64,000 nt of DNA from Epiperipatus broadwayi. Taxonomy: Eukaryota; Onychophora; Udeonychophora; Euonychophora; Peripatidae. The notes under the pieces are model-generated. The model did not search any database. It was not told the DNA's origin and was given only the letters and a program-made list of their open reading frames with translations. Shown piece after piece: positions 49,394 to 60,379 of the stretch (position 1 is its first letter; the number at the start of each line of letters is the position of its first letter). The stretch lies in NCBI GenBank assembly GCA_028023455.1, contig JAQFVV010000036.1:5329576-5393575 (forward strand), in the 5' to 3' direction. A program made the translations under genes and the position numbers.

Positions 49394-50085
49394 TAAATGT
49401 CCTTTTTTACCGCATTTGAAACATGAGTTTTTGTTCCATTTGCACTCTTTCTTAGTATGGCCTAATTTACCACAACAGTAACAGGTAATTTTAGTGTGAT
49501 TACTTTTTGACTCACGAGGGCTACCGTTCTCATTACTTGTCTTGAAAACGCCAATTTTTGCGTTCTCTTCCGGCCTTGCTCTAAAAGCTTGAGCTCGTAC
49601 GCCATGCCCTTCTTAATGGCCATTTCATATGTTAATTCTGGTTCAACTAACAATTGTTGCCTAAGCCTGTCATCCACTATCCCCCAGAGTAATTGATCCA
49701 TAAGGATTTCTTCTACGAAATCGCCATACCCACAATCTTTAGCTAATTCTTTTAAAGCCAAATTATACTCTTTTATTTTCTCGCCCTTTAGTTGCTTTCT
49801 ATTACGTAGGGTTAATCTCGCAATATGATGAGAGGGACATGGGATAAAATGTTCATTTAATTTTTTAATTACTTCTTCATATTTAACCTTCTCAGGCAAT
49901 GGCAGTTCAAAATATTTACTTATAACTTCGATCACCCTCTTGCCTGCGAAACACATGAGTGCTGCGAGTTTCTTTTTATTATCGTCTAACCCATTCAAAG
50001 TAAAAAAAATTTCTATTTGGGTTATATATAACAGCCATTCGGACACGTTATCTACGCTGAATTCTCCTATGCTATTTTGACCCAA
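49382..50085 (-). pseudogene. Gag with two CCHC zinc knuckles, frameshifted
   Basis: 49462-50085 encodes a capsid-like protein (EWLLYITQIEIFF near the N-terminus, LTLRNRKQLKGEKIKEY). A frameshift near 49570 moves the rest to another frame, where two knuckles follow: CYCCGKLGHTKKEC at 49442-49483 and CFKCGKKGHLVLVC at 49382-49423. Both match C-x2-C-x4-H-x4-C and would bind element RNA. No slippery-site structure supports programmed frameshifting, so I read this as decay. Confidence 0.85.
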
Positions 50086-50158
50086 CGAATCTAAACCATT
50101 CGATTTTTGCTATTAACCGCTATTTCCTAATGAATCCTCCCTCCCCTGTTTACAAGGT

Positions 50159-50176
50159 TTACTCCAGACTGTGCCA
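50159..50176 (-). promoter_or_regulatory. Possible primer-binding region of the gypsy element
   Basis: The minus strand reads TGGCACAGTCTGGAGTAA a few bases inside the 5' LTR. It starts TGG as expected for a tRNA 3' CCA, but I cannot name the tRNA. Confidence 0.4.
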
Positions 50177-50183
50177 CTTAATT

Positions 50184-50802
50184 TGCTGTGTCCCGGCTTT
50201 TGCCTACGGATCAGCAATGATAAATTTAGTTTAGTAAACAGACAAGGTATTGGATATAATAATTTAATACACAATAAATAGGTTAATATACATGAATAGC
50301 TAACATATATATATATATATATAATATGGAGAACAGTTGGGAATCTTAATATCCTAATGCTCCCCCGGTACCAAAGTTAAAAGTTTATAAATAAGTTCAC
50401 TCTACCTGCGACAGGCGTAAATTACTTAATCACGAAAAGCCCAGTTGGGCGTTATAAAATAATAAAAAATCAGTACGATCTGTTCACAGTCCTAGTCGGC
50501 TGGATTACCTTCAGGCGCAGAGTACCTGTGATATTATCTCCTTGAACATGCACACGCCAGCACGGTAGCAGGAAAAGACCTCGAGAGTCTTTTGACTTTT
50601 GTTTTTATACCTGTCGCGTGTCGGTCTCGTTTGATTTCTTTATATTTCTGGAGTAATTGGTGACCCATATCTGTCCGACGTTAGATCCGGGTTCTACTGA
50701 TTTATTACATGCTATATACACTAGATACGAAATTAGCTTGACAATCTGCAATCATTGTCAATTGTTATTATTCTATTTTGTTATTATTCTATATATATAA
50801 CA
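50184..50802 (-). repeat. 5' LTR of the gypsy element (intact, 619 bp)
   Basis: Starts TGCTGTGT, ends ATAACA, followed by ATTAC. It contains the internal (TA)n that is interrupted in the other LTR. Confidence 0.92.
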
Positions 50803-50814
50803 ATTACCATGGGA

Positions 50815-51232
50815 TTAGAACAGGTAAAACACTCCATACAGCAGTGGCACTCTATGCAAGCCAGAGTAATCAATGGATGCCAGAAGGCTTGTGCATAAAA
50901 TCCCTATCTAGTGGCTACTCATCTAATATTCTCAGGTTAGTTTCTGGCTTATAGGGCTTCATCAGTGAGGAGCCTTGGATCTGAGAGCACTGCACTTAGA
51001 TATTAGATGAGTAGACATTTAGATCTAGGTAAGTGCAGTGCTCTCAGACCTAAGGCTCCTGTCTGACAATGGCCACAAGCCAGAAACTAGTCTGGGAATA
51101 TAGGATGAGTAGGCTAGATAGGGATTTTATGCACATGTTCTGACTTGCACTGAGTGATACTACTGTATGGAGAGATTTTGCCTGTTTTAATAACAGTTAT
51201 AAGCAAGAATAAAAAATGGTGGTCACGTGATG
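50815..51232. mobile_element. Palindromic copy of the CATCACATGATCACC family
   Basis: Arms 50815-50998 and 51030-51232 are inverted copies of the same ~190-base sequence (CTGAGAGCACTGCACTTA versus TAAGTGCAGTGCTCTCAG at the centre). The right end keeps GGTCACGTGATG; the left end is truncated before the family terminus. Single-arm versions occur at 62655-62850 and 63060-63352. Confidence 0.8.
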
Positions 51233-51424
51233 TATAGTGGTTTATTACCTTTGGATTATTTACAAATATTTGTACCATTTTTAAGATTACTTTTTTATTT
51301 ATAAACTTATGCTTTGTCAAAAACATAAAAAAATTTAAATATTTTTTTTTGTTAGAAATTCAACTCAAAGGGATATTTATTATAAAAAGAAAGTTGGCAG
51401 TTATTCAAATTAATGTAAGATACT

Positions 51425-52480
51425 AAATACTGATAAGTCAGGTTTCTGCCACAATAATTCTCATTCTAATGCAACAAAAAGAGATTTTTATTTCGATATA
51501 CAAAATGTTTTGCGTCAGATCAAACAATATTTTTAAAATTGCTACCAGTGACTTTAATGTTAGAATTTAAAGAGGAAAGTGTGGGTAAATTTGATTTTAA
51601 TGAAAGGTATAAAAAACACAGACATGTGGAGTTAGCAAAAAAATAAAACTATATATTATGAAATTTTTGAGAAAAAACTAAACAGAAATGTATATGAATG
51701 CAACCAAATGAAGGTACAACACAATTGGATTATGTTTTAAAACAGGCAAAACTCTCCATACAGTAGTGCCACTTAGTGCAAACCATAGTAATCAATGGAA
51801 GCCAGAAGGCTTGTGCATAAAATCCCTATCTGATGCCTGTTTTAATAATAGGTATGGGCAAGCATAAGAAATGGTGATCATGTGAAGTTTAGTAGATTAT
51901 TTTTGATTAACAAAAAATATGCATTTCATTATAGTAGTACTCTTAATTGATTTTACAATGAATGTGATCATTGATTATTGTGACAAGATAAGTGCTAATG
52001 CAAAACTATAAAAAAATAAACTATTAAAGAAAGGCAATAGTGGCAGTCATTATTCCTAACATTTAGAAATACTGCAAAGAAATTAAATTATAACTAGCAA
52101 ATCATTTTAAAATATTAACAGGCTTCAAAGATAATGCAAACTTTACTGAAATTTAATAAAAGAAATAGATGATACCCTGTTAAGATTTGCAAAAAAGATA
52201 GCTAACACAAAAAAATGCAATTTACCAGGGAAAATTTTACTAAGACAAGACTATGTAATAAAAATAAATATTTATAATTTTGGTAAATTGTTTATTAGGC
52301 AGAAATGAATATCAAGAGGTTGTTTTTTTTAATAAAGATATAATTACAAATTTTCAAGGAAAGCTATAGAAAAGAATAAGAATATAAAATAACTTCTTAG
52401 TTTTGAAAGATAAATTATATATTTTAGGGCAAATGTTGCAATTTTATTTTTGGAAAAGATTTTTAAGAAAGTAACTATCC
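51425..52480 (+). pseudogene. Old RTE LINE endonuclease-linker relic, plus strand
   Basis: Plus strand. SHSN...DFYFDIQNV, SDFNVRI and ELAKK*KLYIM follow the order of the RTE endonuclease of copy 1. After an inserted TIR element (about 51735-51895) the text resumes (DCDKISANAKL and IDDTLLRFAKKIA resemble CVNAKL and ITDTLLKTATKIA). Many stops. Opposite in orientation to most RTE copies here. Confidence 0.6.
51735..51895. mobile_element. Short copy of the CATCACATGATCACC family nested in the RTE relic
   Basis: It begins AAAACAGGCAAAACTCTCC and ends GCAAGCATAAGAAATGG then TGATCATGTGA. The middle of the family is deleted. Confidence 0.7.
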
Positions 52481-52591
52481 TATAATGCCAACAATTTTAA
52501 ATAATGACTACCATTTTCACTAACATTTCCAAAAAAAACGAGTTGTTTCTTTAAAAAAGGTTTCAATTTTTTTTCATAATCGTAATAGCAA

Positions 52592-52990
52592 ATCATCATC
52601 AATCATTATGAGTCTACTGCAGGATGAAGGTCTCTCCAAGTTCAAACCATCTCCGATCTTTAGCTTCTCTATCACCCTTGCGCACTTTCTTATTTCATCC
52701 ATCCATCTCACTTGTGAACTCTTTCTGGGTCTTCTACAATCTTTTGGAATCCAGTTTAAGATTTCGATTGTCCATTAATTACCATCTTTTCTAGCAATAT
52801 GTCTAGCCCAACTCCACTTCAGTCTTTTAATTTTTTCAATGAGGTCAATAACACCTGTTTTTTTTCTTAGCCATATATTGATTTTCAATCTCTTCTTGTT
52901 ACTCCTAACATGCATCTCTCCATACTTCTTTCAGTGGTCTGAAGTCTCTATATTGCTCTTCTATTAAGTGTCCAAGTCTCAGATCCATGA
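52592..52990 (-). mobile_element. RTE LINE 3'-end fragment
   Basis: It carries the terminus CATCATCAATCATTATGAGT and about 400 bases of the C-terminal/3' region, ending where copies 1-3 read GTCTCAGATCCAT. Confidence 0.85.
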
Positions 52991-53442
52991 TAATTGATTG
53001 TAAATCAAAATAGTGTGTGCAAATCGATGGCCAATTGCTAATTGGGATAAAATTGCAGTTACAAAAATTATGGTCCTTAACTAGCTATGTGATTATTAAA
53101 ATTATAAGTAGCAGAAAAGTTTTTTTTTTCAAATCATGGCCAAAGATCAATAGTGGCAACATTAAAAAATGTTATAGAATTAAATCATTTTAATCTTGAA
53201 TATTGATAGATAGATTGTGAAAGTAAATATAATATGATCCAAGCATAAGTAACCAAATAACAATTTAATTCTAAGATATTATATTATTGATAAGTAATTA
53301 ATTAAAAAAAAAAAACTTTTTGTAAAGATGCAAAACATGGATATTTTGGGTCTTTATAAAAACAATATGGTTAAATTGTAAAGAATACCAAAAACATGCA
53401 GTTTTCTGATAGCAATCATAAGTGCAAAGATATATTCTAGAA

Positions 53443-53938
53443 CAGGGGTGCCAACAAGTCGATCGTGACCCACCGGTCGATCGCAAAGCCAATTTTGGTC
53501 GATCGCGAGGCCAATCTGGCAAGAGCTGTCAGGTAACGACTGAAACAAATGAAGTCAAGATTTTCAAGTTTTTTTGTTATTTTTGTTTTTTTTCTAATTT
53601 TTTTTTCCAATTCTAGATAGGTGAAGTCCACTAAGTCGTATCATTATTGAAAATAATATTTTTAATCTTGACTTCATGTAGTTAACTTAAATTAATAAAT
53701 ATTGTTAATAATTTACTCATGTGGCTTTACTTCCCCCGGACATGTGTGGCTTTACTTCCCCCGGACATGAGTCTTTTGGCCCGTTAAATAATTGTTATTT
53801 TTTACTAGGTAGATATATAAAATTAGTATGTATTTCACACCTCCCCCCACTTAGACTACGCCTATGACAACAAGTCGATTGCAACACATTTTAAAAATAA
53901 AAAGTAGATCTTATGAACACAAAAGTTGGACCCCCCAG
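53443..53938. mobile_element. Non-autonomous hAT element, 496 bp
   Basis: Ends CAGGGGTGCCAACAAG and, on the complement of the right end, CTGGGGGGTCCAACTTTTG. These are hAT-type inverted termini, flanked by the perfect 8-bp duplication TTCTAGAA (53435-53442, 53939-53946). The left part holds several GGTCGATCGC repeats; the middle holds a 23-base tandem repeat (GTGGCTTTACTTCCCCCGGA twice). No transposase, and the ORFs here are spurious. Confidence 0.9.
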
Positions 53939-53946
53939 TTCTAGAA

Positions 53947-55491
53947 CAAGAAAGATGAGCATTTTATAAAATGTATTTTTATAATAATTTGTGGGTGATT
54001 AGAGTGAAAGCTGTTACAAAAGACTTGGCGCATGTATACATGCATATAGGTAAATAGGACAAGTAGAGATCAGGCATGACACAATTAAAAGATTTGAAAA
54101 ATAATACAAAATCAATAATATAATGAGCATTTATAATGATTTTGGGATAAATTACATTGTAAAAACGAACTAATAGGTGAAAAGAGTAAAACTATAAAAT
54201 ATTTGTTTAACTGAATGTCGTAGAATAAGTTAGTGTTTTAATATAATTAAAAACCTGCTTAACAAATGAAGATCATGAATAAAATATTAAAACTTTCTCA
54301 TTTTAAGAGAATGTTTAGGTTTTTTTTAAAAAAAAAAAATATGATTTTATGGATCGTAGAATTTACTTTTAAGAATATATTTGGATGATTTTATTCAAAT
54401 ACAAATTAAAAAGAAAAAATATGGCGCAAGTATAACGTTTAAAAATTTAGGGGAGAAAACCGATGAACAAAGATTAAAGAATAAAAAAACGAGTCTTTGA
54501 AAGATGGGGGGGGGGGGTTATAAGACTATCATAAAAGAATAATTATTTTATAAGTTATTAGAAATTAGAAAAAAAGATTGAGTTTTAGAACAGTTGTTTT
54601 TTTTTTAACAATCCGGATTTTTTTAAAAACATCTAATAATTTCACCAATGTATATCTTTCTAAAACTTTTTACCGTTTCATTCAATATATTCGTTAAATA
54701 TTGTTCCATCTCTCTATATAAAGTAACTTAATTTGGTTTCTCTTTATTCATAAATTACTTAGGTATTTCTTACTGTGTTTTGCTACCTTTGGCATAATAT
54801 AAATTTAACGTTTTAATGACTGGTAAAGGTTTTCCTTTTTGTTAGAATTTATGAAATTAAATAATAATGAAAAATATTCAGAATGCATTTATACATAACA
54901 CCTGTTGTTGTTTTTTAATCTAAAAATCAAAATCAATCCTAAAAATATGTACACAGTGTATAGTTAAAAGAGTTAAAACAATACTTAAATATTTCGTTGC
55001 CGGGAGGTAGGGCAGTGTAATAATAGTCTTCAACTAGGAAAAAGAAACTGCTAGAAGATACGGGTCTCTCTTTTTTTGTTTTGTTTTGTATATATATTCT
55101 AGTTAAGAATAACTGCTTACCCACTTAATTATTACTATAACATGGTTATGAGTTAATTACTTAAAAATAATTAAATCTATTCATAATTATCAAAACTTAG
55201 CAGTTTTGATCTTGTAGGCATATCATATTATTTATCTAGTTTTGCAGTTAATTTTTAATAAATATCTGAATTAATGCAAATTAGCTTTAACTTATTCTTT
55301 AATATTATTTATATAAATATCTATTAGTCCTTTATTTCTCAATTCTGTTTTATGTAATAATGAAAATTAGAGATTTTAATTCGGTATTTTTTTATACATG
55401 GGTAAACAACTGTTTATTTTTTATATATATATTTTATAAAATTACTTTCAGATTTACTTTATGGGGCAATTTTTCATATAATTATTTTTGT
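53947..55491. other. AT-rich stretch, no gene seen
   Basis: G run at about 54507-54516 and poly-A/T runs. No coding signal. Confidence 0.5.
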
Positions 55492-55595
55492 CTTGCATTG
55501 GTGGTCGAGAGGTCAGCGTGACTGCCTTGCACTTGCAGGCAGTTGCCCGGGTTGCGGGTTCGCATCCCGGCCCATGCTATGACACTTAAAAAAAA
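55492..55595 (+). mobile_element. tRNA-derived SINE
   Basis: Starts GCATTGGTGGTCGAGAGGTC (box-A-like), continues with an anticodon-arm-like palindrome, then box B GGTTCGCATCC, the tail CCATGCTATGACA and an A run. The tRNA-like body cannot be a working tRNA because the anticodon arm is over-long and the acceptor stem does not close. Confidence 0.8.
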
Positions 55596-56710
55596 AATAT
55601 TTTTGTTTTATTTATAAGCTTTTGTGGCATGTTCTTTTATATGCCTTTTCTTTTTCACAGAATGTTTTATTAAAGCTGGAAATATGCATACATTCAGTAT
55701 ATTTAGTTTGATGTTGTATAACGTGATGTCTTTGCTTTTTCAAGTTCTGGCATTAATAATAGTCATGTTCTCACATTGAATGATTTCCTTTTTCCCTTTT
55801 GATAATCACCTCATTAGTGAAATTACTTCTAAGATATCCATAAATTTAAATTATATATCATCTAGTTTAATTTCTTTCTTTTTTTTTTTCAAATAGTATT
55901 ATTTTTGTTTAACCATCTTGTCGTTTAATTTCTATAATGTACGTTTATTTTATCGTCTTCATGTATTTATTTTCTGCTTCTAATATGTTGAATTTTTAAA
56001 AAAGCAGAAATGTTTTTGTAAAATAAAACTGTTTTTTTTTTTTTTTTGTAGTCTATTATTTCAACGCACAAGCGCACACATAATAATAGACAGAGAGAAT
56101 TACTTTATTTTGCACATTTTTAATTTTTCATTAACAGATGTAAAAGACATATAAATAATTTATTCACTTTGAGTGTCGAATAAATAATCTGGTATATTTC
56201 CTCTACAGAAATAAGCATCTGTTTGAGATTTAATTTCCGATAAATGAGTGTTTTCAATTATTAAAAATGAGCATAAATGTTAAATTTTTAGTTCAATTCT
56301 CTGTCAGATATCAATTATAAAAATTTGTTTATCTTAGTATTATATACCTTTATGTATTTAGCATTAGAATACATAATTCCTGCTGAAATAATAACAACAT
56401 TGTAGAAAAAAGCAATGTAATCGTATTCTTGCCTTTAATGATCTTATCAATAAACTACATTTTGTTCTTCTAACTATGATCTCTAAACATCACATGATTA
56501 CCATTTTATCTAATTATGACCTGTAGTGTATCCTGTATAATTAATATAATATTATTTTGCGTATCTAAAAATTGAATTTAACTATAGATATACAGGAGAC
56601 CATAAAAAGACAAGAGTAACTAAAAAATAAAATAACTTCTTTTGTCTGCGTTAATTAGGGATAAATTAACATTCGAATAATTTACAAAAGTTAAATATAA
56701 TGCTTGTCAA
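55596..56710. other. AT-rich stretch, no gene seen
   Basis: A phrase at about 56485-56520 (ACATCACATGATTACC) matches the end of the CATCACATGATCACC family but is too short to call a copy. Confidence 0.45.
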
Positions 56711-56805
56711 GCATTGGTGACCGAGAGGTCAGCGACAGCTGCTTTACAAGCAGCTGTTCCGGGTTAGTGGGTTCGCTTTCCGGCTGATGCTATGACACAT
56801 GAGAA
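56711..56805 (+). mobile_element. tRNA-derived SINE
   Basis: GCATTGGTGACCGAGAGGTC, then CAGCTGCTTTACAAGCAGCT, a perfect palindrome whose centre TTTACAA resembles a valine (TAC) anticodon loop. Then GGTTCGCTTTCC and GGCTGATGCTATGACA with an A-rich tail. Confidence 0.8.
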
Positions 56806-56857
56806 AAAAATAAATATATAATGCCTATATGCTGTACAATTTTTTAATATATATATT

Positions 56858-56885
56858 TGTGTGTGTGTGTGTGCGTGCGTGTGTA
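56858..56885 (+). repeat. (TG)n microsatellite
   Basis: GTGTGTGTGTGTGTGCGTGC run. Confidence 0.85.
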
Positions 56886-58358
56886 ATTTTGTTTATTTTT
56901 ATTTTGCACGATTTTGTATATACTTCTTTACTGTATAGTAAAATAAAATAGTAGAAATTAAAATAATCCAAATCACCCAATAAATGATGATTCGTGATAT
57001 TGATGATAACTTAATACATAGTTTTATTTATTATATTAGATATTTATTACAATTATTCTTTAAATTACTACATACACTAGATAAGTTAAATTACAATTAT
57101 TCTTATTAAATATATTTATCTTCTTTACTATTTAGTAATAATCTGAGTTCTTTACTGACTGGTATTATATTTTTTCTATGATTTCCATACATTTAAAAAT
57201 ATGTGCAAATTATTTATATATATTATTAAATGTTTTTGTATACTTAATCTGTTTTATGCATCGTTTAATCTGATTACGTAAGTAAATAGTACTTCCTCTG
57301 TTCCTATTTCAAAATTTTTATATATGTCAAACCATGTCCAAGTTGTGTATTAATTATAATTGTAACACTGCCAGATATCATTATTTGAGATATTTTTTAA
57401 TTTTATTTGTATTTACCATTATTTTTATTCATTATATTCTTTGTTTTCTAACATTTTTTTTCCTTTTCTTCCCTCCTCCCTACATTTACTATTCCTACCT
57501 TTTTCTTCTGTCTACCTTTCTTATTATTATTTTTTAAGTTTTCAATTGTATGTTTATATATATTTAATCACTTTTTTTTTCTAAAATTTAGCTTTCTGAA
57601 TATAAAACCGACTTTGACATTTTTTTATTACTAAATATATTCTCAAGTTTTTGAAAAGTTATATTATACAGTCAATTATTAAATTTATGTCTATTAAAAT
57701 ACTTTATTTTTGCAAAATGATTCTATTAAAATAGTTTTACATCGTACGACAAAAATTATTGCTTTGTTATTGTCTATTTCTTTTCAAGAAAAATATATAT
57801 ATTTAAGCTGTAGTTTAGTTACAAACATTTATCTTTTTTACTGAAGGTTTGTGATTTAGATGTGACAATATGTTCGAGTATTTAATATTTAATGATAGAT
57901 AATGGAAATGGTCCAGCATGTTATCACATCTAAATACCATCATCACAAATCTTCAGGATTTATCTTTTTTGAGGCAATTCTATTTTTCAACTTTATTCCG
58001 TTTTAAATTTAAATTTCATTAAAAGAAAAAGCAATTAAAAAATAAAAGCATTAAAATTTGACAAAATGATAAAACTTTTCAAAATATTACTTCCTTTTAA
58101 AATAACTTTTCCTCTGAAATATGGTGTTAAATTTCAGAATAATTTGCTCTAACTTTTAGAAGCTTTTTAAAAAATTTTTTTATTGAAAATGTATATAAAA
58201 CTTTTTCATTGAAATTTCCTGGGAATATTAATACAAAGGCCATTGTGTCGTCTTACGTGATTGTATTGAACACTTTTTAAATCACTTTTGTAACAAAGAA
58301 ATCTTTAGAGAATAACAAGTTATATATATATATATATGTAATTACTATATATAGAAAT
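56886..58358. other. AT-rich stretch, no gene seen
   Basis: No coding signal; (TA)n at 58321-58337. Confidence 0.5.
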
Positions 58359-58566
58359 GATAATAGATGGACAATTACAATTTAAACTGGATTCCAAGAG
58401 ATTGTAAAAGATCCAGACAGAGACCCACATGTGAGATGGATGGATGAAATAAGAAAGTGTGCATGGGTGATGTGGAGAAAAGAAGCTAAAGATCGGACAA
58501 GATGGATTGAACTTGGAGAGACCTTCATCCTGCAGTGGATTGATAATGATTAATGATGATGATGAA
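58359..58566 (+). mobile_element. RTE LINE 3'-end fragment, plus strand
   Basis: It ends GGAGAGACCTTCATCCTGCA, then GTGGATTGATAATGATTAAT and a (GATGAT)n tail. This is the clearest view of the RTE 3' terminus in sense orientation. Confidence 0.88.
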
Positions 58567-58834
58567 TTACTATATAGATGTGAGTGCACTTAAATATAAG
58601 CAGATCAAACTCTATAGAAAATGTCTTTAACATGTTATTCTTTTTAAATATACTGTTTTTATTTCATGATATAATATCACTTCTTGAACATACTTATGTT
58701 TCTTTCAAATTGATATCCGTGCATTTTTTTGACAATTTGTACCAGATTTTTAACACAAGTATATTATTTATATCTTTTTTACTCATCACATGTTTTTTTT
58801 TTATTCATCAAAAATTGTATTAAAACATAGAATA

Positions 58835-58993
58835 ATCAAAATAACCCCAAATTCACAACTAAACCAAACTAGCCAAAGAAAATAAACTTTAAAACGCCAA
58901 TTAATGATTTCACTGCTACAAGCAGACGGTTGTGTTTTAGAGTTTGTTTTCTTTGGCTAGTCTGCTTTAGTTGTGAATTTGGGGTAATTTTAA
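58835..58993. mobile_element. Fold-back element with ~58-bp arms
   Basis: AATAACCCCAAATTCACAAC ... CTAGCCAAAGAAAA on the left is inverted on the right (TTTTCTTTGGCTAG ... GTTGTGAATTTGGGGTAAT). The centre is about 40 bases. No coding capacity. Confidence 0.8.
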
Positions 58994-59599
58994 CTATTTT
59001 ATTGACTAGCTTAGCTTTAGGCTTTTAATGAAAACATAGAATATATATTTCATTTATGCCAATGGTTCAAATATATTTTTTTACAATGTAATTAAATCTT
59101 TGTAAACTCTATATTGTATGCAGGTTATGCAAATAAAGTCATAGATGTGTATATGTGTATAAGGTATAAAAGAATATATTAAACAGAGAATGTATATTGT
59201 TAAATTTAATAAGGAAGGAAGGTTCATTAACTTCATCAATTGTGGGAAGGTGGTACTGATAACAAAAAGCACAAATGAAAAGTAGATGTCGTGATCCTCA
59301 TCAAAGGATGGATTTCTATAAAGTTTGAATGCTAGATTTGTGGAATCATTAAAGTGATAGATAGCTCAGAAACATACAGAATCTAGATATGGCATCTGAA
59401 GTTGGCCTGACAGAAAGCTAATGCTTTAGGTCAGAAAATGGACCAGTACATTGCAGCATAGTCAAATTATTGTGTGAATCTGGCAACATGATATGAAGTC
59501 TGACCAGCAGCCAGTAAGCCTATATGAACTTAGCAATTTCAATGCCCATGCCATAATAAAATGGAGACAGTTCTAGAGTAAATGTTAGGAAATAAGTAG

Positions 59600-59902
59600 T
59601 CAATGGCTGAGTGTTGAAGAAAGGAGGAACGCTACTAGCAATATAGTCAAGCAACAGATACATACATAATCACACAAACATTTGCATAAGTCATTGATAG
59701 TTATATGCACATAAGAAGTCAATGGAGCTGCCATATCATGAAACCAAAGATCATTGTTATCAAAAAAATAAGCAAAATATTTAACATAGCATCCAAAATA
59801 AACACCAGTATAGTGACCAATTGATTCCTGAAATATTATTGTTTGAGTGGTACCAGAAACAAGATGATCAATTTCAAACAGATTGGGTTTACATACAACC
59901 AA
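59600..59902 (-). pseudogene. Unidentified coding remnant, faint ubiquitin-hydrolase flavour
   Basis: A 100-residue ORF. Its first two-thirds look protein-like and contain SIGHYTGVYFG followed by YFFDNNDLWFHD. A GHY(T) motif with a downstream W/F-x-FDD is the histidine box of USP-family deubiquitinases, where the His and Asp are catalytic. The last 30 residues (cysteine- and leucine-rich) are probably read-through of non-coding DNA. No cysteine box or neighbouring exons were found. The resemblance is slight; it may equally be part of a transposon protein. Confidence 0.25.
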
Positions 59903-60379
59903 TAATAATTCTTTGAGTAATTACTTTATATATAATAATAAAATTTTAAGTTTAATATATTTATTAGACTTGTAGTTTTGATGGCATTTATGATTCCACC
60001 AAACTTGAACACAATAAAATAGGCACAGTTGACAAGATTCAGAGTTGGGAAAAATTAGTAATACTGGAAGTAATTAAGAGTTTTGAATTCAGAAGAAACT
60101 CCGCCTAATGAAACAATCAGCTGTGTTTTATAATAAAACTCAAGCAATTAAATCTCCTAGCTAGAATCAAATGAAATAAATAAAATTAAAAATAAACAGT
60201 GCAAAAGTAATAATTATATGTGCTATAGGTTTAATAAAAATTATGGTTTTTTGCAATGTGAGTTTGAGAAAAGTTAGTTATTATTGCATAATTAATGGAA
60301 TATCAAGTCTGTATGTTGGGTTATTTCAAAAATACAGTAGTGTGAGAAAAGCAATTAACAATAAGGGTCAAAGCAAAGA

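Larger units (their letters stand above)
42207..50802 (-). mobile_element. Ty3/gypsy LTR retrotransposon (Mag/K02A2.6-like), decayed
   Basis: LTRs begin TGCTGTGTCCCGG and end ATAACA or CAACA. The target duplication ATTAC is present at both ends (42202-42206 and 50803-50807). Order on the minus strand is 5' LTR (50184-50802), possible primer-binding region, gag with two zinc knuckles, protease, reverse transcriptase, RNase H, integrase, polypurine tract, 3' LTR (42207-46213, interrupted by a large insertion). The two LTRs differ at about 14 positions over about 610 aligned bases by eye. All coding parts carry stops or frameshifts, so the copy cannot move by itself. Confidence 0.92.

Noticed and set aside
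49382-49580. Programmed ribosomal frameshift between gag and pol
   Set aside because: Only one lesion near 49570 among many elsewhere, no clear slippery heptamer with a downstream structure, and it falls before the zinc knuckles rather than after them.
53298-53631. Four overlapping 64-74-aa ORFs
   Set aside because: They fall in the GATC-rich left end of the hAT MITE; repeats, not genes.
56711-56805. Functional tRNA gene
   Set aside because: Box A and B are present, but the anticodon arm is an over-long palindrome, the acceptor stem does not pair and an A-rich tail follows. It is a SINE.
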